Assembly (NCBI GenBank): GCA_945965245.1
Contig: CAMFNC010000164.1
Span: forward strand, 1 to 15,703
Source of the DNA: an uncultured Porphyromonas sp.
Lineage (GTDB): Bacteria > Bacteroidota > Bacteroidia > Bacteroidales > Porphyromonadaceae
Length of the DNA stretch: 15,703 bases
Direction: 5' to 3'
Shown here: piece by piece, positions 15,587 through 15,703 of the stretch
Layout of the letters: the number at the start of each line of letters is the position of its first letter
How positions within the stretch are numbered: position 1 is the first letter of the stretch
Translations under genes and position numbers: made by a program
The notes under the pieces: model-generated
What the model was told of the DNA's origin: nothing
The model's database searches: none
The model's input: only the letters and a program-made list of their open reading frames with translations

Positions 15587-15703
15587 TTATTCTCTTGAAG
15601 CCTTGCGGTATTCCGAGGGGGTCATGTGTTCGAAGGTCTTGAATATGGCGTTGAATGTCTGGCGACTGCCAAAACCGGAGTTTTTGCATACCACATCTAT
15701 TTT
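15587..15703 (-). CDS. AraC-family transcriptional regulator, C-terminal fragment
   Basis: Reading the - strand from the right edge gives 38 codons and then TAA (15587-15589). The peptide contains VCKNSGFGSRQTFNAIFKTF and ends MTPSEYRKASRE. This is the second helix-turn-helix of an AraC/XylS DNA-binding domain: the GFGSRQTFNAIFK pattern followed by the conserved TPSEYR. The N-terminal sensor part is outside the window, so ligand and targets are unknown; it could also be the output domain of a hybrid two-component protein. The gene is convergent with the membrane protein gene, whose stop is 43 bp away; that gap holds only a weak inverted repeat. Confidence 0.85.
   Translation of the reverse strand, partial: KIDVVCKNSGFGSRQTFNAIFKTFEHMTPSEYRKASRE

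Noticed and set aside
15542..15592. Inverted repeat GAATAAT/ATTATTC containing parts of both convergent stop codons
   Set aside because: The stem is only seven AT-rich pairs with a loop of more than 30 nt and no T tract, so I do not call it a bidirectional terminator.

Overview
The window looks like chromosomal DNA from a Bacteroidales bacterium. Three things suggest this: a secreted peptidase that closely resembles prolyl tripeptidyl peptidase of Porphyromonas gingivalis, promoters of the Bacteroidetes type (TTG, about 20 bp, TAnnTTTG) in place of -35/-10 boxes, and start codons without clear Shine-Dalgarno sequences. Genus cannot be fixed by eye. All complete genes are on the + strand; only a fragment at the right edge is on the - strand. 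I saw no tRNA, rRNA, CRISPR array, insertion sequence or phage gene.

Layout. (1) 1-653 is the C-terminal end of pyruvate:ferredoxin oxidoreductase, closed by a strong intrinsic terminator. (2) 654-939 is non-coding; 780-889 carries four or five degenerate repeats at an exact 22-bp step, including a perfect 18-bp palindrome and a perfect 10-bp inverted repeat. (3) 940-4092 encodes a small membrane protein with Mpv17/PMP22-like features, a CopZ-type copper chaperone and a CopA-type Cu(I) P-type ATPase. (4) 4186-4809 is an exported protein of unknown function with its own well-formed promoter. (5) 4995-9487 is a tightly spaced run: greA, a HIT protein, UDP-glucose dehydrogenase, a BamE/OmlA-like lipoprotein and phosphoglucomutase, with a hairpin before greA and a terminator after the last gene. 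(6) 9556-15543 is another run: a THUMP-type 23S rRNA methyltransferase with a basic repetitive tail, prolyl tripeptidyl peptidase, purD (4-nt overlap) and a polytopic membrane protein. (7) 15587-15703 is the C-terminal end of an AraC-type regulator on the - strand, convergent with region 6.

How the genes fit together: CopZ hands Cu(I) to CopA for export. Pgm and Ugd are two of the three steps from glucose-6-phosphate to UDP-glucuronate; the uridylyltransferase between them is not here. PtpA trims oligopeptides in the periplasm, as expected of an amino-acid-fermenting anaerobe, and pyruvate:ferredoxin oxidoreductase fits the same anaerobic lifestyle. The remainder is housekeeping (GreA, rRNA methylation, purine synthesis). 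No clearly new multi-gene system is visible. The most unusual signal is the 22-bp-phased repeat cluster before the Mpv17-like/copper genes.
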